A stretch of 64,000 nucleotides of DNA from Cinclus cinclus. Taxonomy: Eukaryota > Chordata > Aves > Passeriformes > Cinclidae. Both the position numbers and the translations under genes were made by a program. Of the stretch, positions 51,101-60,361 are shown piece by piece. Position 1 is the stretch's first letter. The number at the start of each line of letters is the position of its first letter. A model generated the notes under the pieces. That model was not told where the DNA came from. It made no database searches and saw only the letters and a program-made list of their open reading frames with translations. The DNA is taken from contig NC_085056.1 of assembly GCF_963662255.1 (NCBI RefSeq), positions 6,390,216 through 6,454,215 of the forward strand. Direction: 5' to 3'.

Positions 51101-52287
51101 TAGCAATTCCAGGTACCTGGGCAGATCATCAGGTCCAGGATTAGATAACAGCTGTGCAGCTTGGGCCCAGAGAAACCAAAACCAGACCACAAATTTCCAC
51201 ATTTATTCCTTCCCTGTAACTTCTGTGAAGTTCAGAGTAACACCTAACTCTGGATCCATACTCCCTATCTGTGGCTGATTCTGAGCTGTGCCTATTATCT
51301 TATTATGTGTTTCTTTTCCTTCCCTTTATGTTTCTGTGGTCTCTCCTGTTTCCTAAGCATCACTCTGCAGGCCACATGGCAACACCAGTGTTTATATGGC
51401 TCATGGATTTGGACAGCCAGGGTGTTCCTGGGGTTCTGTGTGCCTGCTCAGGGGCTGTGGGTTCAGCCAGCAGGTTCCCATTCCCTTTAACCAGGAGGGA
51501 GGGCAGGAGGGGCTGCTGTTCTTTCACACATTTGACACAGTGGGAGCCAAGTGCTGCCTGTGCTGTGGCCCAGCCCCACACCACCCCATACCTGCACACC
51601 ACACTCGTTGAGAGGGTGGATGAAGAGTGGCTTGCGGTCAGGGCACAGGTGAGTGTACTGCTGGAAGAAATGGTCAGCGAGCTGCAGCAGTTCTTTTTCC
51701 TGCTGGGAGTTTGTCTTGTACGAAGATGGTAAGTGGGATGTGTCAATGGAGCTCCAGTCAAAATCACTTAGGTGGCAGAGGGGAGGCAGAGAGACACAAG
51801 TAATAAGCCAGAAGCAATACCTGGTATCAAAACATGGCAGGACTTCCCTGTTTCACAGGTAAAAAAATGGGGGCCATATCCAAGGATATGATTTTCACAC
51901 AGCCAAACATCTCTGGAGCAATGGCAAACTGACATATACCCAGAGTCTCAGGGGATCTTTATACAGTGGTGAATGAATGTACAATCAAATGACTTACCTT
52001 GTCTTACTTGCACACGCACACTCTTGGATAAACTTATCAGGCACAAGAAACTCACTCACTAGTGCAAGGGGACCACATGTGCCACCCGCACTTGTGCAAT
52101 CACCATGTGGGTCCCAAAGGGAACATCTCTACTCATCCTGGCCATGGGCACAGACTTACGATTCATCCCTTGTGACAGGGGCTTCCTCCACAGCTTTATC
52201 CAGGTCATCGAGGAAATCACTGATATTCGAAGAGATCGCGTCTTCTGGTGTTTCCTCCACTTCCTCTCTCTCCTCCAGGATCTCCAT
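39586..52287 (-). CDS. DRC7: Dynein regulatory complex subunit 7 (CCDC135)
   Basis: Axonemal protein of the nexin-dynein regulatory complex, which couples doublets and tunes dynein in motile cilia and sperm flagella. Coding exons in transcript order: 52160-52287, 51592-51766, 50659-50784, 49317-49511, 48832-48972, 48320-48538, 47495-47605, 46645-46720, 46018-46146, 45051-45179, 43680-44029, 42595-42810, 41543-41653, 40387-40488, 39586-39687. Phases agree throughout and give 769 aa; human is 874. The transglutaminase-like block with GNCFDF (Cys near 161) is in the fourth exon. Conserved blocks PTLLPFPDLYYW, FFINPFTG, NPRPIV and RNPEKPADED follow. A Glu-rich coiled segment covers about 240-255. 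The last exon (VLEEEQNSLDN...) diverges from mammals and stops about 105 residues early. The exon at 42595 could instead end at 42676, also in frame. Identity is certain; the C-terminus is not. Confidence 0.95.
40021..40046. repeat. (TA)n microsatellite
   Basis: Short AT dinucleotide run (about ten TA units with one interruption) in the last-but-one DRC7 intron. Confidence 0.85.
42069..42122. repeat. (CTAT)13 tetranucleotide microsatellite
   Basis: Thirteen and a half perfect CTAT units (GATA-type on the minus strand) in the DRC7 intron between exons 42595-42810 and 41543-41653. It is perfect along its length, so it is probably polymorphic and usable as a marker. Confidence 0.97.
44540..44660. 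repeat. Imperfect pyrimidine-rich tandem duplication
   Basis: Two diverged copies, about 60 bases each, of an AGCTCTTAC...TTTTTACT...CTTACTCT unit within a DRC7 intron. The pattern is TCTTAC/TTTTTAC on the plus strand and nearly purine-only on the other. Confidence 0.6.
45487..45545 (+). mobile_element. Probable small CR1 remnant
   Basis: GTGTCAGGAGATTGGAGCAT followed by ATTGAAGAAGGCTGAGGG resembles the CR1 segment GGAGCATCT...TATGAGGAAAGGCTGAG. It is short and diverged and lies in a DRC7 intron, downstream of exon 46018-46146 in the transcript. Confidence 0.4.
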
Positions 52288-52449
52288 TCTGCCTGGAGCT
52301 ACAGGAATGCACGCACCAGGGTGAATTCAGGGGTGGGACCCAGCAACACAGAAACAGACAAAGTCACATTGTGGACGCAGTGGTTTGGTACAGGAGCATG
52401 GGTGAGGCAGCCAGAACCATGAGAGTAAATGGTTTGGGCTGGGTTTGGT

Positions 52450-53110
52450 AAGTGGCTCCGTGTTCCTGGACACCCTAAGCGTGGCAGTGCAGGCACTGCC
52501 CGGCTCGGTAGCGCAGAGCACGTCCCCACATCCATGCTGCCCCGTGTCCTCGCTCCTCCATCTCTCCGCCGGGCACCGCGCCCCGGCCCGCGCCCGCCCC
52601 GGGGCCTTGGAGGGAGCGGGCCGCCGCCAAGGGCAGCGCCCGTCCCGAATCAGCGCCGGCGACACACGGCGGGTGTTCGAGCGCCGTCCCTGCGGTCAGG
52701 CTGACCCCGAGCGGGGCACACAGCGAGGCGCTGACCTTGCCCGGGGGGTCCCGCACGGCTCCCGGCCCTGCCCCGCCCGGCCGCCCCCTCACCCGCGGCT
52801 CCCGGGCCCGGCGCGGCCCGCAGCGCTCACCACGGCAACGGCACCGCCCCGAGCCCCGGCCCAGCCGGGACACCCCCGGCGACCCCCAGACCTCCCGCCG
52901 CAGCCCCCGGCTCCGGAGGCTCCTCGGGACCCCCCGCGCACCCCCTGCGCTGACCCGGCCCCGGGGCCGCCGGGAGAGCGGGACAGCGGGCGGCAAAGGG
53001 AGGGGACAGCGGCCAGGCCCTGGCAGCCACCCCGGCTGAGCCTCGCCCTCCGGGACCTGCTCCGAAACTCACGAGTTCGGCTCTCCTCAAATAAAAGCCA
53101 CACCCGGTCA
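52450..53110 (-). promoter_or_regulatory. DRC7: DRC7 CpG-island promoter and 5' non-coding exon
   Basis: CpG-rich block upstream of the DRC7 start codon. The coding exon begins after an acceptor (CTGTAG, minus strand) near 52300, so a non-coding first exon must lie further up. Minus-strand donors at about 53070 (CTC|GTGAGT) and about 52829 (GTG|GTGAGC) are candidates. An X-box half site (GTTGCCGTGG, minus strand) overlaps 52827-52840. Open frames of up to 319 aa here are GC and T-tract artefacts. Confidence 0.65.
52827..52840 (-). promoter_or_regulatory. RFX X-box half-site in the DRC7 promoter
   Basis: On the minus strand, GTTGCCGTGGTGAG: the left half (GTTGCC) is perfect for an RFX site and the spacer is acceptable, but the right half (GGTGAG against GGCAAC) is weak. 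DRC7 is a motile-cilia gene and such genes are typical RFX/FOXJ1 targets, so the site is plausible but needs binding data. Confidence 0.35.
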
Positions 53111-53164
53111 TCCTTTGTTGCAGAAGCGCTTACCCAAAAGGTGGCACCAGGGGATGGCAAGTCA

Positions 53165-53422
53165 CCTTGTTCTTTTTTTCCCTTTTTTCTTTTTTCCCCC
53201 CTCTTTTTTATTTTTTTTTCTTTTTATTTTGTTCTTTTTTTCTCTTTTTTCTTTTTGTTTGTTTGGGTTTTTTTTCTTATTTTTCTTTTTCTGTATCTTC
53301 TTCCTTTTCTTCTCCTTTACTATTTCCTTTTTCTTTTCCTTTCTCTTTTTCTTTCTTTTTCCTTTCCCTTTTTATATTTTTGTGTTCCTTTTTTTCTTCT
53401 TTGATTTTCTTTTTTTTTTTTT
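53165..53422 (+). repeat. Long T/C-rich polypyrimidine tract
   Basis: About 255 bases that are almost entirely T and C on the plus strand, with only scattered G (including a GTTTGTTTGGG patch) and A. It ends in a T run followed by TTAATTTGG. The tract sits just upstream of the DRC7 CpG island, so the DRC7 sense strand is purine-rich. It creates long Phe/Leu/Ser-rich pseudo-frames at 53115-53447. Confidence 0.9.
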
Positions 53423-53683
53423 AATTTGGCCATTCATTAGGCTGTAAGCAGGATCAGATGATAAAAACCTTTTTTTCTGGTTTGTCGCTGTGGTCAAGAA
53501 AAAATACGAATTGATGGACGCATGCTCACATTAAGACACTCTGTCAAGAGAACCCTAGCAATTAAAGCTCTGAGGATGCACAGACTGCTGTCAAAATGTA
53601 TCAGGAAGTATAATTTTGAGTGATTAATGTGGTTTGAAGATGGTTACTGTTGCCCAAATGGCATGAACCTGCATTGGGAGCAG

Positions 53684-53912
53684 GGATTTAGGGTGGATAT
53701 TAGAAGGAGGGTCTTTCCCCAAAGGGTGGCTGGGCACTGGAACAGGCTTCCCAGGGAAATTGTCATGGGGGGCCCCAAGCTCCCTGGAGTTGGAAGAACA
53801 TTTGGACAAAGCTCTGAGAGGCACAAGATGGGGATGCTGGGGTGGTCCTGTGCAAGGGCCAGGAATTGGACTCAGTCCTGGTGGGTGCATTTCATGTCTG
53901 GATATTCTATGA
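53684..53912 (+). mobile_element. CR1 LINE 3' fragment
   Basis: The reading GFRVDIRRRVFPQRVAGHWN followed by RLPREIV corresponds to the C-terminal end of CR1 ORF2 (usually ...[35 protein letters not shown]). It runs on into the 3' tail ending near ATTCTATG. The element is 5'-truncated and decayed, and lies between the DRC7 promoter and the ZP gene. Confidence 0.85.
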
Positions 53913-54366
53913 AACAAGGTGAAGTAGGACCCTCCATTGCCGGCAGTACTTCTCAGATGTTCTTTAATGCCGGAAGTCAATTAAAACAAAAACAAAAACC
54001 AGATAAGGCAAATAAATGTTATCCCAAAACTGTGTGTACTCAGCACCCGAAGTTATCTGTCCTTCGAGTGTGCTGCTGTGGTATCTGTTGTTATTGCTGC
54101 ATCAAAAACAGGTTCCATAAAACCAGCTGGATGCACAGACCCCGGATTCCGGAGGGTTTTGCTGATAGCTCCTGTTTGGGACCCTATCAGGGCCCTGAAC
54201 TGGGTCAGCATCACCAGCTGCAGGCTCATTAGAACAGCCGTCCGTGCCGGAGGATGGACTTTCAGAGTCCTTTCCTCCCTGGCCTCTGAGGGATGCCAAG
54301 CAGGCTCTTGTGCAATCCCAAAGGCAGCGTGTTTGCGTGGGGGAGAGGGATGAGCCGTCGGGAAGC

Positions 54367-54375
54367 GATATAAAG
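54367..54375 (+). promoter_or_regulatory. TATA box of the ZP-domain gene
   Basis: GATATAAAG lies 76 bases before the first ATG (54451) of the EGF/ZP gene. This spacing puts a transcription start near 54395-54400 and leaves a 5' untranslated leader of about 50 bases. A TATA box without a strong CpG island fits a tissue-restricted gene, unlike its three neighbours. Confidence 0.6.
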
Positions 54376-54450
54376 CACCCAGCGGGAGGAACGGAGCAAC
54401 CCCGGGTGTGCCGACCCACCCTTGAGGGGACGGAACCGGGACGGCGCTGG

Positions 54451-57400
54451 ATGGAGGAGCAGAGCAGCCTGGCGATGGTAAGCGGGAGGAGAACGAGGTG
54501 GTGGCATCTCTCAGGATTGCTGCAGTGAGCAAGGAGCAGACGGGGAATTAACTCTCCTTGTCCAGCAGTCTGGCGGTCGCAGCTGCTCAGGGTCAGTGGA
54601 GGGAGCTGTGGGTGAGCTGTGTGAGGGGGCTTTTGGCACTGGTTTTGCCCTGCTCTCAGAGCACTGACAGAGCATTGCCCAACCACCTGGCTGACTTGCA
54701 TCCACATCTCTGATACGGAGTATCTGGTATCCAGGGATAATCTGTGCCAACACTTTCCCTAAAAAAAAATGCATTATCTTTACCAACAAGAGGGATTTAC
54801 TTAATCTGTGTCTTTTTGACACTAATTTTAGTCGTGTTCAAGGCTTTGGGTTTGTTTTATTATCCCATTGCCTCCTTGTTGACTTACTAGAATAGCGAGG
54901 ATCCTTTTGCAAATCCTAACTCTCCAAAAGAACTGTAGTGGGAAGAGGATAACTCCTTTCCTCTTTGGGGAGCCCAGACTGATGCCTCAGCTGTGCAGTT
55001 TTCCTCAAATTGCCACTGAAGTTTGGCTTTATCACTGTCAGCACGTCGCTGTAGGTCCCACAGCTGGTTTCTCCCACCTCCTTTCTGGAATAGCTACCTA
55101 AATTCAGCATAGTGTTTGACCTTGTGACCTGATCAGAGAAGGCTGATCTGGCCCTTTAGGGTGGGAAATTACTTTGGGCCATGGAACCTAGGAAGTACAC
55201 TACAGAAATCATTGCACCCATGCTTGAGCATTCAGCGTTTCTGAATGACTGCAAACATCTCCAGTGAGCATGATAACAAATCCAAATTATCCAGAGCCTG
55301 CTTGTTTTTTCCAGGAAAGGACTGTGAAATGTTTGCTGCTGCTGTCTGTGCTCTGCCTGGCTGGCTGTGAAGGCAACAAGAGTGAGTGTCCCTGTGTTCT
55401 GTCCCTGCTGGGTCATGGATGGGTAGTATGGAAAGGAAAGGTCAAAGCTTCACCTGATCCATGTTCAAGTTCCTCAGTCAGGGAATGAGCTGCTGAAGGC
55501 TGCCAAGGAGGTACAAGAGGCAGGAACTGGGGTCCAGGAGCCAGCAAAATCAGCAGAAACTGCAGGCTGTCCATCCCAGCCATGAAGGGTGTGTAACCCC
55601 TGGAAACAAGTGCAGGTGCTGCAGTGTGCCACCGTGCTCCTTGGTGACAGGGACAGGCCCCATAACTTTGGTCTGGATTACAGCCAGGCACAGGAGGTCT
55701 CACAGCCTCCCAGCAAGGTGAGGCAGCAGGTTCTTCCTCCGATGTGGCTGCTCTGGCTCTAGGCGAGAATCTCAGCCCTTGAGAGCTGTGCAGAGCTTCC
55801 TGCAGTGGGGTGAGCTCTCAAACCTCTCTTCAAGGAGATATTCTAGCTGCATGTCGTCTTTCTTGCCTTTCCTTTGCTGCAGCTGAGCTGGTGAGCACCC
55901 ATGGCCTGAGGCCAGGGGTTACCCTCCGTGTCAAGAGGAGCTCAGATGCCTGCCTGCCAAACCCATGCCAGCACCAGGGGCAGTGCCAGCTGACTGTGGA
56001 CAGACCACTTTGCAGCTGCAAGCCAGGCTTCACAGGGGAATTCTGCCAAGGTAGGGCTGGGAATGCTGGTGAGCCCTGCCCAGTCTCCATGGGCACCAGA
56101 GGGAAGAGTGATAGTCACAGTGAGCTGGGGTTACCATTGCTCCCCACTCCTGGAGCACATCCCAGCTCCTGGTTCAGGTGCATTCTGCACCACTACAACC
56201 ATATCATGGCTACATGCTGGTACAAGACCCAGCCACAGGCCATTGTCTTTTTCCCTGAAAGCCTTAATTCCTTGGCTGTGCCATGGTGTAGCAGGGCATG
56301 CTGCAGGGCACAGCTGCCTCACAGTTTCAGAACAAGCACATGCACCCTGGCACAGATACAGTGAAGCCCCTTCCAAACACTGCCCAAAAACTGTGTCTTC
56401 TTCCTCTGAAGGGGAGGGTCCCTGTCCCTCTGGTGCCCTACACAGACTGTGGGGGTTGGGTGAGCAGCCCTCAAAAGGGACCAGACTGTCTTTTGCCCAG
56501 TGTCTGTGAAGAGCCCTACAGCAGCCTTCACCAAGGCTGGGACAGGAGGCTGATGAGCTCAGTAGGACTGTGCCACCCTGCAGCTGGCTTAGGGCTCCTT
56601 CAGGCCTCTCCCTTATTGCTATTGCAGATGGCTTTTTCCCCCAGATGTGGTGCTGAAGTTGGCCTGCGAGGAAGAGCACATGAAGATGATGGTGAGGAAG
56701 GAGGTGTTTGAGCTCTTGAAAATCCCACTGGAGCTTGTCCACTTGAAGAACCAGGCATGCAAGGTCTCAGAGAAGGAAGAAGAGGGTGAGCTGTTTTTTG
56801 CAGCCACTCTTACAGGTGAAAACCACACTGCCTGTGGATCAGTAATCCAGGTGAGGATCCATAGCTCCGAAAACAGGAGAGGAGCAGGCATGGTGGCATG
56901 GTGAGGTGGGACAGCAAAGGGCAACCCCAAAGGCATTTGCTTTTATAACTGGGTGCTGAAAAGTTCTTATTCCTCTTGAAAGTCTTCCCTGAGGATGTCA
57001 GAAAGCTCTTCTGCCTCTGCCAAACCCCTGCTGGAAGCACATTTTTTCTTATTTAGGAGAGCTTGGAAGTCTCATTGTGGGCTGATAACAGCCCTCAGCT
57101 TTCTGGAGACATCCTCTGAACTCTGCAGCCCTGTCCCCTTGGTCCCTGACCTGGAGCAGGAAGGTGCAGATGAAATGGTGTTCCAGCTCTGCATTGCACA
57201 GAAGAGCCCTGTGCTCATCTGTGCTCACCTGTGCTCATTATACTGACCCAGCAGCCTCCAGACACAAGCTGAAAGCCCAGCAGATATCCAGGCCTGGAGC
57301 AGCTATAGTTGAGTTGTGCCTTCTGAACTTGCAGCTCTGTATATGGCTTTAGTCATGCTCTGACTTGATTTCTGTGTCATTCCAGCAAAACAGCTCCCAT

Positions 57401-59168
57401 GTCTCATACTCCAACGTCATGGAGTCAGAGCAGGAGGCCCACAGGGCTATGATCTCCCGCAGTTTTCAGCTGGAGGTGCACTTCTCCTGCATCTATGCCT
57501 ACGAGCAGGTTGTGAGACTGCCCTTCGCTCTCACTGCTGTTGACAAGTGAGTGTCCCATTTCACCTTGCTCCTGACATGGTGTCTTTGAGCTTGGAGAAA
57601 AGTAGATTCAGTGAGACAATTTGCAAAGGACCTGGGAAGCCCTAGGGAGCTCTGAGAGCAATCAGACACTGGTGTCTTCACCTATGCTATGTCCTTTCCA
57701 CCTCCTTGTTCAGTTTCTGAGCTCTCATCCTCTCCTCTCAGGCTGGTACAGTTTGTGGTCAGAGAAGGACACTTCAACGTCAGCATGAGACTGTACAGGT
57801 CCCCCTCCTACCTTGAGCCTTATCACCTGCCCAGTGTGGCTGTCCCCCTCACGGACACACTCTATGTCCTGCTGAAGATAGAAGGGCAGCACCAGCTCAA
57901 GTATTTCCTGCTGAGTGTTTTGGACTGCTGGGCCACACCAAGTGAGGACCCACACCAGGACATGCAGCACAAGCTCATTGAGCAGGGGTGAGTGCAGTCT
58001 CCCCAGTCGCCTTGCACCACAGTGTGTCAAGGACTGACACAGAAACAGACCTGTTCAGTTTAGCCTGTGAGCTGCACCCAGTCCCTGTGGGATGTGGTAT
58101 CCCAGGCTGGGATGCCCCACCTCGCTTGCCACCCCCTGATCCAGCCCTCATGTCCCAGGTGTCCCCATGATGAGACGGTGACCTATCTGAATGCCATTGG
58201 AGAGAGCACTACTGCCAAATTCAGCTTCCAGATGTTTCAGTTTGTTGGTTACCCCGAGGTGTTCCTGCACTGCCGTGTCCAGCTCTGTCTTCCTGATAGC
58301 CCAGAGCCCTGTGCCAAGGTGAGCTCCCTTGTTGGTCTGCACTGTGCCCTGGGTAGGTGTGGGACCTCCCTTTACTAGTTCTGCCTGGAGAAGGGGCTCT
58401 GCTCTGGTTTTGGGAGCCTCACAAAATAAACACTTCCCCAGTCAGCTCAGCCCAGTGCCCTGAATCAAAGATACAAGAGCCTGAACCCACCAGAGACCTC
58501 TTTTCCTTCTTCCCTGGGAAAGGAAGGGAGATCTACAGGATGGCTGAGGTGCAGGGTGCTTCCTCCCATCACCCTTCCTTTGGCTTTGTTGACAGCAATG
58601 CCCCAGGCACTGGAGGAACAGGCGGGCACTGGCAGATGACTACAATAGGATTGTCTCCTACGGGCCCATCCTCCTGCTGGCTGCTCCTTCCTCGGGAGCA
58701 GAGACCCATCATTCCAGCACTGACCAGCAGGACCCAGTGGGTATGTATGTCCTCCTGAGCACCGAGGTCAGTCCAGGAGATCCAAGCAGCAGCCCAGGAG
58801 CAGGGCTGGGGGCAAGCCCACCTACAGCATGGCTCAGAGCAGGCATGCATGCTGAGCTGTAGGCAGCAGGGGTGGACGGAGGCCATTTGAGGGGACCGAG
58901 TCCTGTTAGTACCCTTGGGATCCCAAAGTACCCCCAGCTCCTGTGGCTCCTGCCCGTCACAGGAGATGACCTCCCTGAATCTATCCCCAGTCAGGAGATG
59001 CCTCACCAGGGCTCAGTCCTGGCTCAGGGAACCCAGATACACAACCAATCTCTCTCCTCTTTGGCAGGACCCAGCCCGTGGCTCTCCAGGGCCCTCATTC
59101 CTCTGTGTGTGCTCGTTTTGCTCACTGCGGCTGCTGCGGCCATCAGCGTGGGGCGGCGAATGGTTTAG
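54451..59168 (+). CDS. ZPD: EGF + zona-pellucida-domain membrane protein, probably egg-coat ZPD
   Basis: Probable component of the avian egg envelope. Coding exons: 54451-54477, 55315-55381, 55883-56050, 56645-56850, 57386-57546, 57742-57987, 58159-58318, 58596-58740, 59068-59168. Phases agree and give 426 aa. The order is: signal peptide (hydrophobic CLLLLSVLCLAGC, residues 14-26), one EGF-like domain with six cysteines (about 53-86), a ZP module from about 88 to 350 with the SFQLEVHFSCIYAY block near 190, a basic RNRR convertase-type site (about 352-355), and a C-terminal hydrophobic segment (about 405-420) with a very short tail VGRRMV. Possible N-glycosylation sites are NHT, NSS and NVS. 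From memory, ZPD is a chicken and frog egg-coat gene lost from placental mammals and located on chicken chromosome 11, which fits; a uromodulin-like paralogue is the alternative. Domain calls are firm; the symbol is tentative. Confidence 0.8.
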
Positions 59169-59184
59169 GAAATAGCTGTTTGCC

Positions 59185-59190
59185 AATAAA
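59185..59190 (+). terminator. ZP gene polyadenylation signal
   Basis: An AATAAA hexamer only 17 bases after the TAG stop codon, so the 3' untranslated region would be about 35-45 bases. Very short 3' ends are typical of several ZP genes. Confidence 0.7.
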
Positions 59191-59205
59191 CATGACAGGA
59201 GCAGA

Positions 59206-60361
59206 GAGACTCTGGCTGTGTCCTTATGGGTGTTTTGGGGAAGGGGGTAATGGTTGGATGCACACAGTGCTTGAAGAATGAGGTGCATCGCAGTGTTTCT
59301 GTTCCCTGTAGCATCTCTTGGACCTTCTCTCCTCCAGGCCCATAACTAAACCCAGAGTATGTACCCAGGGATGGGAAAGTCCTCCCTCCTGCTTCCCTCT
59401 TCCCCACAGAGTCACCCTGGCATGTGGGGAGATGGAAGTACCCCACTCTGGATGCCTGCCCTACCAAAGCTGGTCTTTGCATGGTTCTGTGCCACTCAAA
59501 TGTAGTGTTAGCAGAGGAAGGGCCGCTTTGTGCATGCACACATGTGTGTGCACCCATCCATAGTGATTTCTCCATTCAAGATATTCCTCTTTTCATTCAT
59601 GACAAATTGCCAGCAAGACTTTTCCCATTGATACATCCCTAATAAAAAGCAAATAAAAAACAATATTGTTGGTATTAAAGACTAAATTCACAGTGCTCAG
59701 ACAGCTGGCAGGGATTTAATACTAAAACACAGATCAGGAGAAGACAGCAGTTGCCCTGCAAGGCAGCTGTGTGTGCATTTTGGCTAGAGCACAGCGTCCA
59801 TGAGGGAATTGCTACTGGCCCCAGAGGCTGTTTTGCAGGAAGGACATGCAGCAGATCTCTGCCAGAGAGCAAGGAGATGTTTTGCAAAGAAGCTCATGGA
59901 TTTCCTCTTCTTTTTGCTGATTCCCAGACACAAACCTCCCACATCTGGGCTGGAGCAAGTCAATCCTCTCCCTCCAGTGGCAGGAAACTCACTGCCAGGC
60001 TGGTTCAGCACCAAAAGCCACCGCTAGCAAGGAGGGTGATGGCTCCATCCTGAAGGCAGATGCTTTGTGGGCTTCCTCCTTGTCCCCTGGGGAGTGAGAT
60101 CAGGGACACCTCAAGACCATGGAACTGCAGCCTGGAGGGACTTTGCAGAAGCATCATCTCTGGAGCTCTTTGCCCAGGGCAGCCCACTAGGAATGAAAGG
60201 GACAAAGCAAAGAGCCCTGCTGAGGTGGATCATGCCCACTGAAGGGTAAACTGAGGCATGGTTAACTCATCTCTTCCTCCATGAGGAAGCTGCATCTGCC
60301 AGGATTGAAGATTGCTCTCACTGGATGCAGGTGCAGGCAGGAAGAGAGGTCCAACCAGGAG
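59206..60361 (-). other. ZP gene to adhesion-GPCR gap, includes the receptor 3' UTR
   Basis: About 1.15 kb without coding signal between the 3' ends of two convergent genes. A minus-strand ATTAAA (TTTAAT on plus near 59715-59720) is the only polyadenylation-like hexamer I found for the receptor, which would give a 3' untranslated region of about 0.65 kb. A plus-strand AT-rich stretch near 59640-59670 has two more AATAAA hexamers. Confidence 0.4.

Noticed and set aside
52445..53404. Open frame of 319 aa on the plus strand
   Set aside because: Half is CpG-island translation and half is the polypyrimidine tract read as Phe/Leu/Ser; no domain and no supporting splice sites.
55810..56364. Longer reading of the EGF exon (184 aa)
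   Set aside because: Only 55883-56050 is coding; the rest reads through the donor at 56051 into intron and before the acceptor at 55882.
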